Source: Lachnospiraceae bacterium (GTDB taxonomy: Bacteria; Bacillota; Clostridia; Lachnospirales; Lachnospiraceae). From it: a stretch of 38,128 nucleotides of DNA. Positions 16,513 through 23,860 of this stretch are shown here, in pieces (the stretch's first letter is position 1; every line of letters begins with the position of its first letter). The translations under genes and the position numbers were made by a program. The stretch is taken from positions 1 through 38,128 of the forward strand of contig WRAQ01000030.1 in assembly GCA_009780115.1 (NCBI GenBank), read 5' to 3'. The notes below the pieces were generated by a model. It saw nothing but the letters and a program-made list of their open reading frames with translations, did not search any database and had not been told where the DNA came from.

Positions 16513-16831
16513 GTTTTTTTCCTCCCTCAAACATCATTGTGATTTTGGCTGAATAATCCCGCCATTCACCCTCATATAGGTTTAACTGGCGGCGGCCTTT
16601 TTCAGTTACCTGGTAATATCGCCGGTTCCTTCCGGCACACTCTTTGTCATATACATCCAAACATTCGTCTTTTTGTAAGCGTCTTAGAACCGGATAAAGT
16701 GTGGATTCTGATAATTCAATTGCCGTGCGGACTTCCTGCGTAATCTTGTAACCGTAAGTTCCATCCGTTTCTCTTGATACAACGGCAAGGACGATACCAT
16801 CAAGTAGTGCCGCTCCTGTGTTAAATACCAT
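16505..16831 (-). CDS. PadR family transcriptional regulator
   Basis: This 108-residue PadR-like winged-helix protein (DGTYGYKITQEV, ESTLYPVLRRLQKDECLDVY and GRNRRYYQVTEKGRRQL) starts with AAAGGAG 8 nt upstream. It is the first gene of a five-gene operon (PadR, DUF1700, DUF4097-like, small membrane protein, PspC) and probably represses it through the two matching 21-bp palindromes at 16924-16977. Confidence 0.95.
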   Translation of the reverse strand: MVFNTGAALLDGIVLAVVSRETDGTYGYKITQEVRTAIELSESTLYPVLRRLQKDECLDVYDKECAGRNRRYYQVTEKGRRQLNLYEGEWRDYSAKITMMFEGGKKHE

Positions 16832-16923
16832 TTTGTGTCTCCTTTCGTTCGGTTTTTAAGAACTGATATGGTTATGACACCATTTTTTACTGGCTGTTTG
16901 CTTGGCAAACTTTTTCTAATATA

Positions 16924-16987
16924 ATACTATACGCGCTATAATATTGTTTTATATTGATACTATATGCCATATAATATTATTTGTCAA
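16924..16987 (-). promoter_or_regulatory. PadR operon promoter with two 21-bp operators
   Basis: On the minus strand TTGACA (16987-16982), a 17-bp spacer and TATAGT (16964-16959) form a near-consensus promoter. Two related palindromes, ATACTATATGCCATATAATAT (written across 16957-16977, over the -10) and ATACTATACGCGCTATAATAT (16924-16944, after the start), have centres exactly 33 bp apart, about three helical turns, so two dimers could bind the same face. Confidence 0.78.
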
Positions 16988-17025
16988 TAGATATTATGAA
17001 AAATAAAAATATTTTTTTGCAATCG

Positions 17026-17052
17026 AAAAGGCATCACTTTTCGATGCCTTTT
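17026..17052. terminator. hairpin at the left end of the tail cluster
   Basis: AAAAGGCATC and GATGCCTTTT pair around a 7-nt loop, and TTATTAT follows on the plus strand. It lies between the last tail-cluster gene (ending at 17123) and the PadR promoter. The U-tract is partly inside the stem, so activity on the minus strand is uncertain. Confidence 0.55.
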
Positions 17053-17122
17053 ATTATCGTTCTAAAACTTGATGTAGATCCATTAGGTTTCTCTAGGCCT
17101 GCCTAAATAATTCATCATTGAA

Positions 17123-17365
17123 TTACTCAGGCGCGAAAGTCGTCTCCAGTATTTTTGGCTCAGCAGCACGAGCAATAAGAGTAAGTTCATTGCCGTTTAC
17201 CGGGATAGTCATGCCAGATAAACCATATTCCTCATTGCAGATATATTCAGGTTTTTTTATATCGTCATCTTCATGCCGGGTGGTTAGCCAAACATGTGTT
17301 ATTATGTATTCATTGCCATTAAAAGCGACTGTATCCCCATTATTAAATTTATTTTTCGATTCCAT
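17123..17365 (-). CDS. hypothetical small protein, last gene of the tail cluster
   Basis: The start at 17365 (MESKNKFNNGDTVAFNGNEY) is chosen because GAAAGG lies 7 nt upstream; an ATG two codons earlier is too close. The 80 residues begin with a small beta-type domain (NGDTVAFNGNEYIITHVWLT). The gene follows the fibre gene by 17 bp, a usual place for fibre chaperones, but I have no sequence evidence for that role. Confidence 0.6.
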   Translation of the reverse strand: MESKNKFNNGDTVAFNGNEYIITHVWLTTRHEDDDIKKPEYICNEEYGLSGMTIPVNGNELTLIARAAEPKILETTFAPE

Positions 17366-17382
17366 TTTCATTCCTTTCTATA

Positions 17383-18537
17383 TTAAACATTCCAGACGGG
17401 AAAATAAATTCTCGTCACATTAGTTGCATTTCCGTGACCTTGATTGCTAAAAGCCATTGCCGTAAGCGATAAAACATAGGTCGTTAAGTTATATGATATA
17501 TTTGAGATACTGCGCGCGGATACAGAAGAATCCGAGTTATGAATCCCCGAGCTTGAAAATGTATGCCCGGAAAATGATGATGCCACTAAAAATTCTCTAT
17601 TTGGAGCTTCTGTCACAAGTATTGCTGTGCTGACCGTTGGAGTGGAGGCTGCATTGCCATTATGTGTTACATCTTTAGCTCTTATAGTAACCGGTTCAGT
17701 ATTTTTTATTATAACTGTTATTGATTTAATATCCCCAAATCCTACAACAACTTTTTCTCTCTGCACTTCCGCAACCGAAGTCAGCCCAACCGTATATTCA
17801 AACTGTCCCGCTACATCAAATGTAACCCTGCCCGCAGCCATGTTTCTTACAATTGATGTCATCCCGGGCCGGGAAAGGGTCACACTTGCGGTCTGCCGGG
17901 CCGGGTCATCACTACTTACAATTATCCTTGCCATCTTCAACTCATTTGCCATATTTTTAACACTAGTATCAACGCCGGTAACTGCCGTTCTAATTTCAGT
18001 TGCATTAGTTCTTACACTAGTATCAACCCCGGTTATTGCCGTCCTAATTTCAGTTGCATTAGTTTTTACGGCATTATCAACTCCGGTAATTGCATTCCTA
18101 ATTTCAGTTGCATTAGTTTTTACAACATTATCGACCCCGGTAATTGCCGTCCTAATCTCGGTTGAATTATTTCTTACGCTGGTATCAACCCCGGTAACTG
18201 CCGTTCTAATCTCGGCTGTATTAGTTTTTACGACATTATCGACCCCGGTAATCGCCGCCCTGATATCAGCCGTATTAGTTTTTACGACATTATCAACCCC
18301 GCTAATTGCCGTTTTAATTTCGGCGGCGTTGGTTTTTACGGAGTTATCAACCCCGGCAACTGCGGCTTTAATTTCATTGGCCGATTTTATCATATTAGCA
18401 TCAATTTCATCAACTGAATTTTGAAAAATATTACCAACATTATCAATAATATCTGCGTTAGTATTAAAAACTTGGACATCATAAAATTCGTCCTGATCTG
18501 GTTTTGTTAGCTTTAAATTTGGTGTTAATGTAGCCAT
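17383..18537 (-). CDS. tail fibre / receptor-binding protein with coiled-coil stalk
   Basis: This is a 384-residue protein. Residues 1-40 (LTPNLKLTKPDQDEFYDVQV, then NTNADIIDNV) resemble the N-terminal attachment segment of Bacillota phage fibres. Residues 61-204 are exactly eight copies of an 18-residue repeat (TGVDNVVKTNTAEIRTAI type), which is expected to form a trimeric coiled coil with mixed 7/11 spacing. Residues 205-384 form a beta-rich head (MTSIVRNMAAGRVTFDVAGQ, then SFSGHTFSSSGIHNSDSSVS) likely to bind the target surface. It lies at the usual fibre position at the end of the distal-tail module. AAAGGAG precedes the ATG. Confidence 0.8.
   Translation of the reverse strand: MATLTPNLKLTKPDQDEFYDVQVFNTNADIIDNVGNIFQNSVDEIDANMIKSANEIKAAVAGVDNSVKTNAAEIKTAISGVDNVVKTNTADIRAAITGVDNVVKTNTAEIRTAVTGVDTSVRNNSTEIRTAITGVDNVVKTNATEIRNAITGVDNAVKTNATEIRTAITGVDTSVRTNATEIRTAVTGVDTSVKNMANELKMARIIVSSDDPARQTASVTLSRPGMTSIVRNMAAGRVTFDVAGQFEYTVGLTSVAEVQREKVVVGFGDIKSITVIIKNTEPVTIRAKDVTHNGNAASTPTVSTAILVTEAPNREFLVASSFSGHTFSSSGIHNSDSSVSARSISNISYNLTTYVLSLTAMAFSNQGHGNATNVTRIYFPVWNV
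17926..18357 (-). repeat. eight 54-bp tandem coding repeats
   Basis: Residues 61-204 of the fibre are 8 x 18 residues without any indel (432 bp). Near-identical 54-bp units could recombine to change stalk length. The plus strand is also open here, a side effect of the repeat composition. Confidence 0.85.
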
Positions 18538-18610
18538 AACTAATCTCCTTTAGTTTTCTATGTTTAATAAGAATGCAAAGTGCTCTTGCCCCGGAAGCTT
18601 GCTTCCGTTT

Positions 18611-19015
18611 TTACCACTTAAACGGTTTCCACCGGGCCGATTCAACTGCTGTTACCGGCGGGGCCGTCCCGGCGGTATTATCCGCCTTAGCGATGAAGCC
18701 AGAACCCTGTGCCGATACCACATAATCATACTCATCATAATTGATAGTGTTTGAGTAATTTCCCCGGTGCCGGATACGGACAACCCGCCCGTTGTGCATC
18801 ATTTTTAGCTGCACTTCGTCACTCCCGGAAACAGCAGCGTGAACATCTTCCCACGGTTGCATTAAAACCCGGTTTATATCCGTACCTTCAGCGGTGATGC
18901 TACCCGGCCCCGGGTCAGGAATCAGGCGGAACCGTCCGCCGGGCAGGTCTTCCCGCTTAAAAATATCGTCTTGAGAAGCAACCCGGTCCCTAATATCTCT
19001 CTTTTTGTATGCCAT
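18611..19015 (-). CDS. distal-tail small protein (unknown)
   Basis: This 134-residue soluble protein begins MAYKKRDIRDRVASQDDIFK; the middle (LMQPWEDVHAAVSGSDEVQL, then MMHNGRVVRIRH) is beta-rich and polar. It lies between the 148-residue protein and the fibre gene, spaced 1 bp from the upstream stop, with GAAGGAGGG as ribosome site. Position suggests a baseplate or fibre-connector component. I do not recognise the family. Confidence 0.65.
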   Translation of the reverse strand: MAYKKRDIRDRVASQDDIFKREDLPGGRFRLIPDPGPGSITAEGTDINRVLMQPWEDVHAAVSGSDEVQLKMMHNGRVVRIRHRGNYSNTINYDEYDYVVSAQGSGFIAKADNTAGTAPPVTAVESARWKPFKW

Positions 19016-19016
19016 T

Positions 19017-19463
19017 TTAAACCCTCCTTCGTGGCAAATATGAATTTTTGCCCGCTTTAAATCCTGTTTGATTGGATTTATGAAACCCCGCTATCATATA
19101 ATCAAGTAACGTTTTGATTAATAATAGATTCGTTTCCAAATCATTTACATCTTGATACCCTAATGACTTTTCTGCCAGATATTTTACATCAGCAAATTCA
19201 TTAGGCCGGTAAAAAACATCTGCAAAGCTGTCAACATTGTCACAAATCCGTTTAATATCAGCAGTGGTGGGGATTTTTACTTTATCCCATTTTTTTGACT
19301 GTATCAGGATTGGATAAAGGTATAAATTAAGTAATACGCTGATATAACCGGCATTACTTTCAATCCGGCTCAAATCTTCCGCGTTTAAATATGCTTTGGC
19401 TGATTTGTTGACAATATCTGCCGGTTCCCGGTCAGTTACCGGTGTTTTCCATTCAATACTCAT
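19017..19463 (-). CDS. distal-tail protein (unknown, tail appendage type)
   Basis: This is a 148-residue protein. The N-terminus WKTPVTDREPADIVNKSAKA followed by YLNAEDLSRIESN resembles small proteins found between hub and fibre genes of clostridial siphophages; this is resemblance from memory only. Its ATG overlaps the end of the hub gene (11 bp). Its coding sequence contains a full copy of the cluster's promoter motif at 19151-19187, encoding VKYLAEKSLGYQD. Confidence 0.65.
   Translation of the reverse strand: MSIEWKTPVTDREPADIVNKSAKAYLNAEDLSRIESNAGYISVLLNLYLYPILIQSKKWDKVKIPTTADIKRICDNVDSFADVFYRPNEFADVKYLAEKSLGYQDVNDLETNLLLIKTLLDYMIAGFHKSNQTGFKAGKNSYLPRRRV
19151..19187 (-). promoter_or_regulatory. 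cluster promoter motif P5 (internal)
   Basis: Minus strand: GTAAAA (19187-19182), 14 nt, then GTCATTAGGGTATCAAG (19167-19151). The spacing is identical to P1-P4 although it lies inside a coding sequence. It could add transcription of the 134-residue protein, fibre and last gene. Confidence 0.5.
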
Positions 19464-21309
19464 TCACTTCTACTCCTTCACTTTTTCCTTTGAATGCACC
19501 ATTAAAACTAAAACTGGAAGAGGTAATACGCATTGTATTAGCTGCCTGTATCAGGGCAATATCCCCGGCATCCACCCGCGGGTCAGCCCGCCAGTCTACG
19601 GTGAAGCTTTTACGCCGGTTGGTATTTTCCTTAAGCCAAATACCAACATCTTGCGCATGGCTTACCGTGGTAATCAGATCATTTTTAAATGGTAGAATTT
19701 CACCGGCGGGCAGGTTGGGGACGGTAATAATTGTTTCGGCCGGTTTAAAAATAGTTCCGCTGATATTAACTTCACAGGATGTCCCGTTTATCGGTGATTC
19801 AAGAACCAGCCGGGTAAATTTGGCAAAACTTTCCCTTTCAAGAACCCTGATACCAGTCCCGTTTACGGTAATCTCACAGGCCTTTACCAAATCGGAATGT
19901 TCAAGCATAAACTCGTTTTCGCCTTTATTTAAGGTTAAAGTCCCTTTATAGAGTTCTTTTTTACCCTCTTCCCGATACCCGAACATACTAATATCGATTT
20001 GCTTGACCGGCTTGGTCAATGAAATTTCAGCCTTAGAATAACTATGGTCGGCATCAATGGTAATTTCATCATTTGAATCCCGTTTATCAAGCGGGTTGAT
20101 ATTTAAACGGCCGTCCCGGGTAAAATAAATCGCAGCGCGGGCCGCATTGGCGATGAGCTGGAGGCATTCAGCTACCCGGCAGACCGGCAATGGCGACCAA
20201 GTGAAAATATTATGTAAACTTGCATCGATTTTCCAGAAATCTTTACCGTCTCTATCTTTTGGTAACTTTGCTTCATTTAATACCCGTTCGGCTAATTCAT
20301 ATAAACTAATGCCACCCGGCCATTCTTCCGGATTAGGAAACACACCTTTATAATAAGCAGCGTTCATGAATCCCAACAAATCCCGCGCAATAAAGGAAGC
20401 GGCAAGCCCGTTTTGCGGGGCACTCCAATCTGACAGGTAATAAATCCCGCCGGGAATCCATTCAATTTCTTTATTTTCCAGCCGATAACCGTAACTTGTG
20501 CGTATTTCCTGGCGCTCCATCATATATTTAGTCAGCCCCTCCGGATTAGCCGGGTTAAATTCATTAAACCGGTTATCAATTGAAAATGATATTTCATTTT
20601 TTGGCAGAGTCATGGATAGCGGGTCAACTGTTTCCTTACCGGAAAAATTAAGCAAATCCGCTTTTTCATAAAACTTATGGATACCTAAAAGGATTTTGCC
20701 AATTCTGGCCCGCCGGAACGGATCCTTCCACTCCTGAATTTCGATTTCCACCCGGTCAAATTCTTTCATCTCAAACGCAACCACGGTAATCACATTTTCA
20801 TTACCCGTAATCAACTTGGGACTGTAAGCTATTTTATCCTTAAATGCCGTGACCGAAAATTTCGTTGGATAATCTTCATGCGCCATACCCCATGTGATAG
20901 TCAGTCCCGGAAGAATGTTGATTATTTTGCCGAAATCAATTCTTATCAGCGGGCGGGGACTAAAAACCCGGTTTTCCCCGCACAATACTTTGCTGATGAA
21001 ACCGCTGTAACCATAGTCGTCCGGGTTAGCCGGAACCGTAACCTTACTGCCGTCCAACAGCCACAAATCCTGTTCCAGGGTGGCATAAGGGACAATCTTA
21101 TTTTCTCCGGGTACTTCACGGTCAATGTCTTTGGTAATCTCACAGGCCCGGGAAAGTAGGTCAAGTTCGCCATTCGGTTGTGCTTCGGTGGGAGGCAGGT
21201 CGGGGTCGCTTATTTTGTACTCCAACCGTACAAAACCTTCGCCGGTTATTTGCTTCTTTTGGTTAGCCGCCCATGCTTTATCCTTATTGATATCTTTTAT
21301 TGCATACAT
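19453..21309 (-). CDS. tail hub / tail-associated (Tal-like) protein
   Basis: This 618-residue protein lies directly after the small distal-tail protein (3-bp gap) and before the appendage genes, the position of the hub/Tal protein in siphophages. A beta-sandwich-like region (about 110-215, RIDFGKIINILPGLTITWGM, then EMKEFDRVEIEIQEW) recalls discoidin-type carbohydrate-binding folds. The central part (about 230-440, LPKNEISFSIDNRFNEFNPA and ISLYELAERVLNEAKLP) resembles hub cores that form the tube-closing trimer. No peptidase or lysozyme motif is visible. Ribosome site GGAGG. The assignment rests on position, size and pattern. Confidence 0.7.
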   Translation of the reverse strand: MYAIKDINKDKAWAANQKKQITGEGFVRLEYKISDPDLPPTEAQPNGELDLLSRACEITKDIDREVPGENKIVPYATLEQDLWLLDGSKVTVPANPDDYGYSGFISKVLCGENRVFSPRPLIRIDFGKIINILPGLTITWGMAHEDYPTKFSVTAFKDKIAYSPKLITGNENVITVVAFEMKEFDRVEIEIQEWKDPFRRARIGKILLGIHKFYEKADLLNFSGKETVDPLSMTLPKNEISFSIDNRFNEFNPANPEGLTKYMMERQEIRTSYGYRLENKEIEWIPGGIYYLSDWSAPQNGLAASFIARDLLGFMNAAYYKGVFPNPEEWPGGISLYELAERVLNEAKLPKDRDGKDFWKIDASLHNIFTWSPLPVCRVAECLQLIANAARAAIYFTRDGRLNINPLDKRDSNDEITIDADHSYSKAEISLTKPVKQIDISMFGYREEGKKELYKGTLTLNKGENEFMLEHSDLVKACEITVNGTGIRVLERESFAKFTRLVLESPINGTSCEVNISGTIFKPAETIITVPNLPAGEILPFKNDLITTVSHAQDVGIWLKENTNRRKSFTVDWRADPRVDAGDIALIQAANTMRITSSSFSFNGAFKGKSEGVEVNEY

Positions 21310-21312
21310 GAG

Positions 21313-21744
21313 TTATACCTCCATAAGTTGCAGGTTGCAGCCTGTCCAGCCCAAAATATTGTGCTCCGCATCTCCGGTTTCCGCCGGCCCTTGCCAATTG
21401 GGGTCACGCCGCCACATTCCGGCGCTGCGGTCATTGATATACATTTCGCGGGTAATCCAATCATTAGCCGTTTGGTCAAAAAAGCAGACGGTATTAATAT
21501 AATGGTCTTTAAATATTTGATTGATGCTTGACCAGTCGGCAGCGGAAAGAAAGTTCCACGACAGCGATATTTGCGCCATATCTTTTCGTACCACCGAACC
21601 AAGCAGTTTCCCGCTGACACTTGTCCCGGCATCCACCATCGTTTGCGTAGTACCGCTGTAGCTGGTTGGCTCCGGCAGGGCATATTGGCCGGTGCCGTTT
21701 TCATCTTGCCAGATGATTGTTACTAGTGCGTTATTTTTTGTCAT
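21313..21744 (-). CDS. distal tail protein-like (DUF6711-like)
   Basis: This 143-residue protein begins NALVTIIWQDENGTGQYAL. It has SWNFLSAADWSSINQIFKDH in the middle, and the C-terminus reads GMWRRDPNWQGPAETGDAEH. It resembles a small tail family of clostridial phages (DUF6711-like, from memory) and sits where Dit normally lies, as first gene of the distal module driven by P3. It has its own CGGAGG site, which is shared with the end of the upstream leader ORF. Confidence 0.65.
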   Translation of the reverse strand: MTKNNALVTIIWQDENGTGQYALPEPTSYSGTTQTMVDAGTSVSGKLLGSVVRKDMAQISLSWNFLSAADWSSINQIFKDHYINTVCFFDQTANDWITREMYINDRSAGMWRRDPNWQGPAETGDAEHNILGWTGCNLQLMEV

Positions 21745-21746
21745 TT

Positions 21747-21791
21747 TTACCTCCGTTTTGATATTTGTTTTACTTGCGGATAATATGTCAT
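21747..21791 (-). CDS. possible 14-codon leader ORF (MTYYPQVKQISKRR)
   Basis: It starts 9 nt after the P3 motif with a very strong site (AAGGGGAG, 3 nt before the ATG), and its stop TAA overlaps the CGGAGG site of the next gene. This layout suggests translational coupling or an attenuation-type leader. Only sequence logic supports it. Confidence 0.35.
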   Translation of the reverse strand: MTYYPQVKQISKRR

Positions 21792-21799
21792 GAACTCCC

Positions 21800-21836
21800 C
21801 TTAATCCCCTAGTGACTTTGGGGGGGAGTTTTTTAC
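21800..21836 (-). promoter_or_regulatory. cluster promoter motif P3
   Basis: Minus strand: GTAAAA (21836-21831), 14 nt, GTCACTAGGGGATTAAG (21816-21800). It lies directly after the TMP2 terminator and starts the distal-tail transcription unit. Confidence 0.65.
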
Positions 21837-21844
21837 GATAAATA

Positions 21845-21884
21845 CAAAAAATACCCCCTGAGGATAATTAATCCACAGAGGGTA
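21845..21884 (-). terminator. Rho-independent terminator after TMP2
   Basis: On the minus strand TACCCTCTGTGGAT, loop, ATCCTCAGGGGGTA form a 14-position stem with two non-Watson-Crick (G-T or mismatch) positions, then TTTTTTGTATTT. It divides the cluster into two transcription units, tube-to-TMP2 and distal tail. Confidence 0.82.
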
Positions 21885-21938
21885 ATGTGATAAAGGCTAT
21901 TTCTATTTTAGTTAAATACCAAATGCCAAATACGGTTA

Positions 21939-23837
21939 TCAAAGACTATATGCTACACCATCGCCCATAAGATTCAGCCCACGTTCTTTCTGCACGCGCT
22001 CTACCGAGGATGTAACTTGTCTTCCATCAAGATAAAGATTAAACTCAGCCGTGCTGTTATTCCCGGATTTTCCACCTGCCATAGCTGCTATTACGGCATT
22101 ATAAACACCACGGGATACTGACTCAACGATTTGGTCATTATTGACAACCGCGGTCCGGCCGCCTAATGTACCAACAAGCTCGGGGCCGGCCTCACGGGCA
22201 ATGAACATCTGGCCTTGAGCGGGAAAGCCCCCCCGGGCAAATCTAGGTGGTGGTGCCGGCGCGGGTAGGGTAGGAATGTTATCGATAAGCGGAACATTAT
22301 TAATCCCTTTTATAACAGTATTAATTGAATTTGTCAGCCAAGTTACCAAACTGCTCATGGTTCCCGCAATCTCATTCGCCATCTTTTTCATACCATTCGG
22401 AATATCTGTCCACAACTTTGAAAAATCGTTACGTATATCATTTATAAGCTCGTCAACATTTTCCTTTGTAGCTGACCACAAATCACTATTCCCCAAATTT
22501 ACTATATTCCACATATCAGCGAATTTTTCTATTACCCTGTCTATCAAGCTAGAAGAATCAGTGTCTGTTTCACTCCACAAGCTTAAATTACCACTCCTTA
22601 TATTGCTCCATAAATTATCAAAGCGTTTGCTAATCATATCCCATAGGTTTGTAAAACCCGAGGTTAACTCTAACCATAGTTCATCCGCATTTATTCTGAC
22701 AGATTGAAATAAGATATTTGTTCCATTGTCAATTCTCGTCCATAAATCAGCAAATCCTTTGTTAAGTTCTGACCACAATTCGGTACTGTTTTTAGTTATC
22801 AAGTTGTATAAAGCTGCGTTTCTTTTTTCTATAAAAGCCCATAACTTACTAAAACCATTTTCAACATCCGCCCATAACCTGGAAAAACCTTCTTTCATCG
22901 CTGCTAAAAATAAAGCGGTAATTTCGCTTATGCTATTCCATGTTTCCGAAAATCCTGCTTCCATTTCGGCTAAAAATAAAACTGTACTTTCACTTATGCT
23001 GGCCCATGTTTCTGCAAATCCTGCTTCCATTTCGGCCAAGAATAAAGCAGTGCTTTCACTTATACTGTTCCATGTTTCTAAAAAGCCCGTTTCCAGTTCT
23101 CCTAAAAATAAAGCAGTGCTTTCACTTATTACATCCCATGTTTCTGCAAATCCCATTTCCAGTTCTTCTAAAAATAAAGCGGTGCTTTCACTTATTACAT
23201 CCCATGTCTCTGCAAATCCCATTTCCAGTTCTTCCAAAAATAAAGCAGTGTTTTCACTTATTATATTCCATGCTTCTGCAAATCCTGTTTCCATTTCTGA
23301 TAAAAACATGGTCGTGATTTCGCTTATTTTGCCCCATGTTTCAGCAAAGCCAGCTTTCAATTTTACTAAAAACGCAGCAGTAACTCCGTTTACACTATTC
23401 CATGTCTCTACAAATCCGGCTTTAATTTTTGCCAAAAATGTGCTAGTGCTTCCCCCAATTTTGCTCCATGTTTCAATAAAACCAGCATCCAGGTTTGCCC
23501 ACAAGATGGCGGTACTTCCATTTATATTACTCCATGCCGCAGCAAAATCTGTTTCCAGATCTGTTAAAAAAGCGGCAGTTTTTCCGTTTAGGCCTTCTAA
23601 AGCATTAGTGAAGCTTTGGTCTAATCCGTCAAACGCTGTACCAAAAGACTCTCTCATTTGCAAACTTGTACTTTGAAAAGTAAGACTAATTTCCTGAGAA
23701 AATTGCAAAAACTTTTCGCTCATTATTTTTGCTGTGGATTCTGCCGCTTTTATTACTTCCGTAAATGTATTATTAGTACTCTGTTTAAATACTTCTAAAT
23801 TTCTTAATGACTTATTAAAATCTAATATTATTTCCAT
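21939..23837 (-). CDS. tail tape measure protein 2 (TMP2)
   Basis: This is a 632-residue protein. Residues 1-85 form an amphipathic N-terminus. From 102 to 322 there are eleven tryptophans spaced exactly 22 residues (W102, 124, 146 ... 322) within a FLxELExGFAETWxxISEST-type repeat. Residues 323-520 continue in a looser W/F pattern. The C-terminus (about 535-632) has the Bacillota TMP signature GGFPAQGQMFIAREAGPELV, then AVVNNDQIVESVSRGVYNAV. This C-terminus is shared with the lipase fusion and TMP1. A TMP sets tail length and occupies the tube lumen. There is no peptidase domain. Ribosome site AAAGGAG; a terminator follows. Confidence 0.85.
   Translation of the reverse strand: MEIILDFNKSLRNLEVFKQSTNNTFTEVIKAAESTAKIMSEKFLQFSQEISLTFQSTSLQMRESFGTAFDGLDQSFTNALEGLNGKTAAFLTDLETDFAAAWSNINGSTAILWANLDAGFIETWSKIGGSTSTFLAKIKAGFVETWNSVNGVTAAFLVKLKAGFAETWGKISEITTMFLSEMETGFAEAWNIISENTALFLEELEMGFAETWDVISESTALFLEELEMGFAETWDVISESTALFLGELETGFLETWNSISESTALFLAEMEAGFAETWASISESTVLFLAEMEAGFSETWNSISEITALFLAAMKEGFSRLWADVENGFSKLWAFIEKRNAALYNLITKNSTELWSELNKGFADLWTRIDNGTNILFQSVRINADELWLELTSGFTNLWDMISKRFDNLWSNIRSGNLSLWSETDTDSSSLIDRVIEKFADMWNIVNLGNSDLWSATKENVDELINDIRNDFSKLWTDIPNGMKKMANEIAGTMSSLVTWLTNSINTVIKGINNVPLIDNIPTLPAPAPPPRFARGGFPAQGQMFIAREAGPELVGTLGGRTAVVNNDQIVESVSRGVYNAVIAAMAGGKSGNNSTAEFNLYLDGRQVTSSVERVQKERGLNLMGDGVAYSL
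22872..23570 (-). repeat. 66-bp coding repeats of TMP2
   Basis: About ten units of 22 residues; two adjacent units (around residues 199-242) are almost identical (LEELEMGFAETWDVISESTA in each), pointing to recent unit duplication. Confidence 0.85.
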
Positions 23838-23860
23838 ATTTTCTCCTTTATTTTTTGTGG

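Noticed and set aside
16832-17122. Integrase, attachment repeats or tRNA at the left edge of the tail cluster
   Set aside because: Only the PadR promoter region and a hairpin are present. I found no matching direct repeat at 33540-33844 by eye.
17926-18357. 54-bp periodic repeats as a CRISPR array
   Set aside because: Units are contiguous, all coding, with no unique spacers and no cas genes. The same holds for the 66-bp repeats of both TMPs.
17627-18424. 265-codon plus-strand frame opposite the fibre gene
   Set aside because: It mirrors the tandem repeats of the minus-strand gene, has no ribosome site or domain, and the minus frame has a coherent coiled-coil design.
22726-23676. 316-codon plus-strand frame opposite TMP2 repeats
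   Set aside because: It is a by-product of the 66-bp repeats; the minus strand carries the TMP C-terminal signature and ribosome site.
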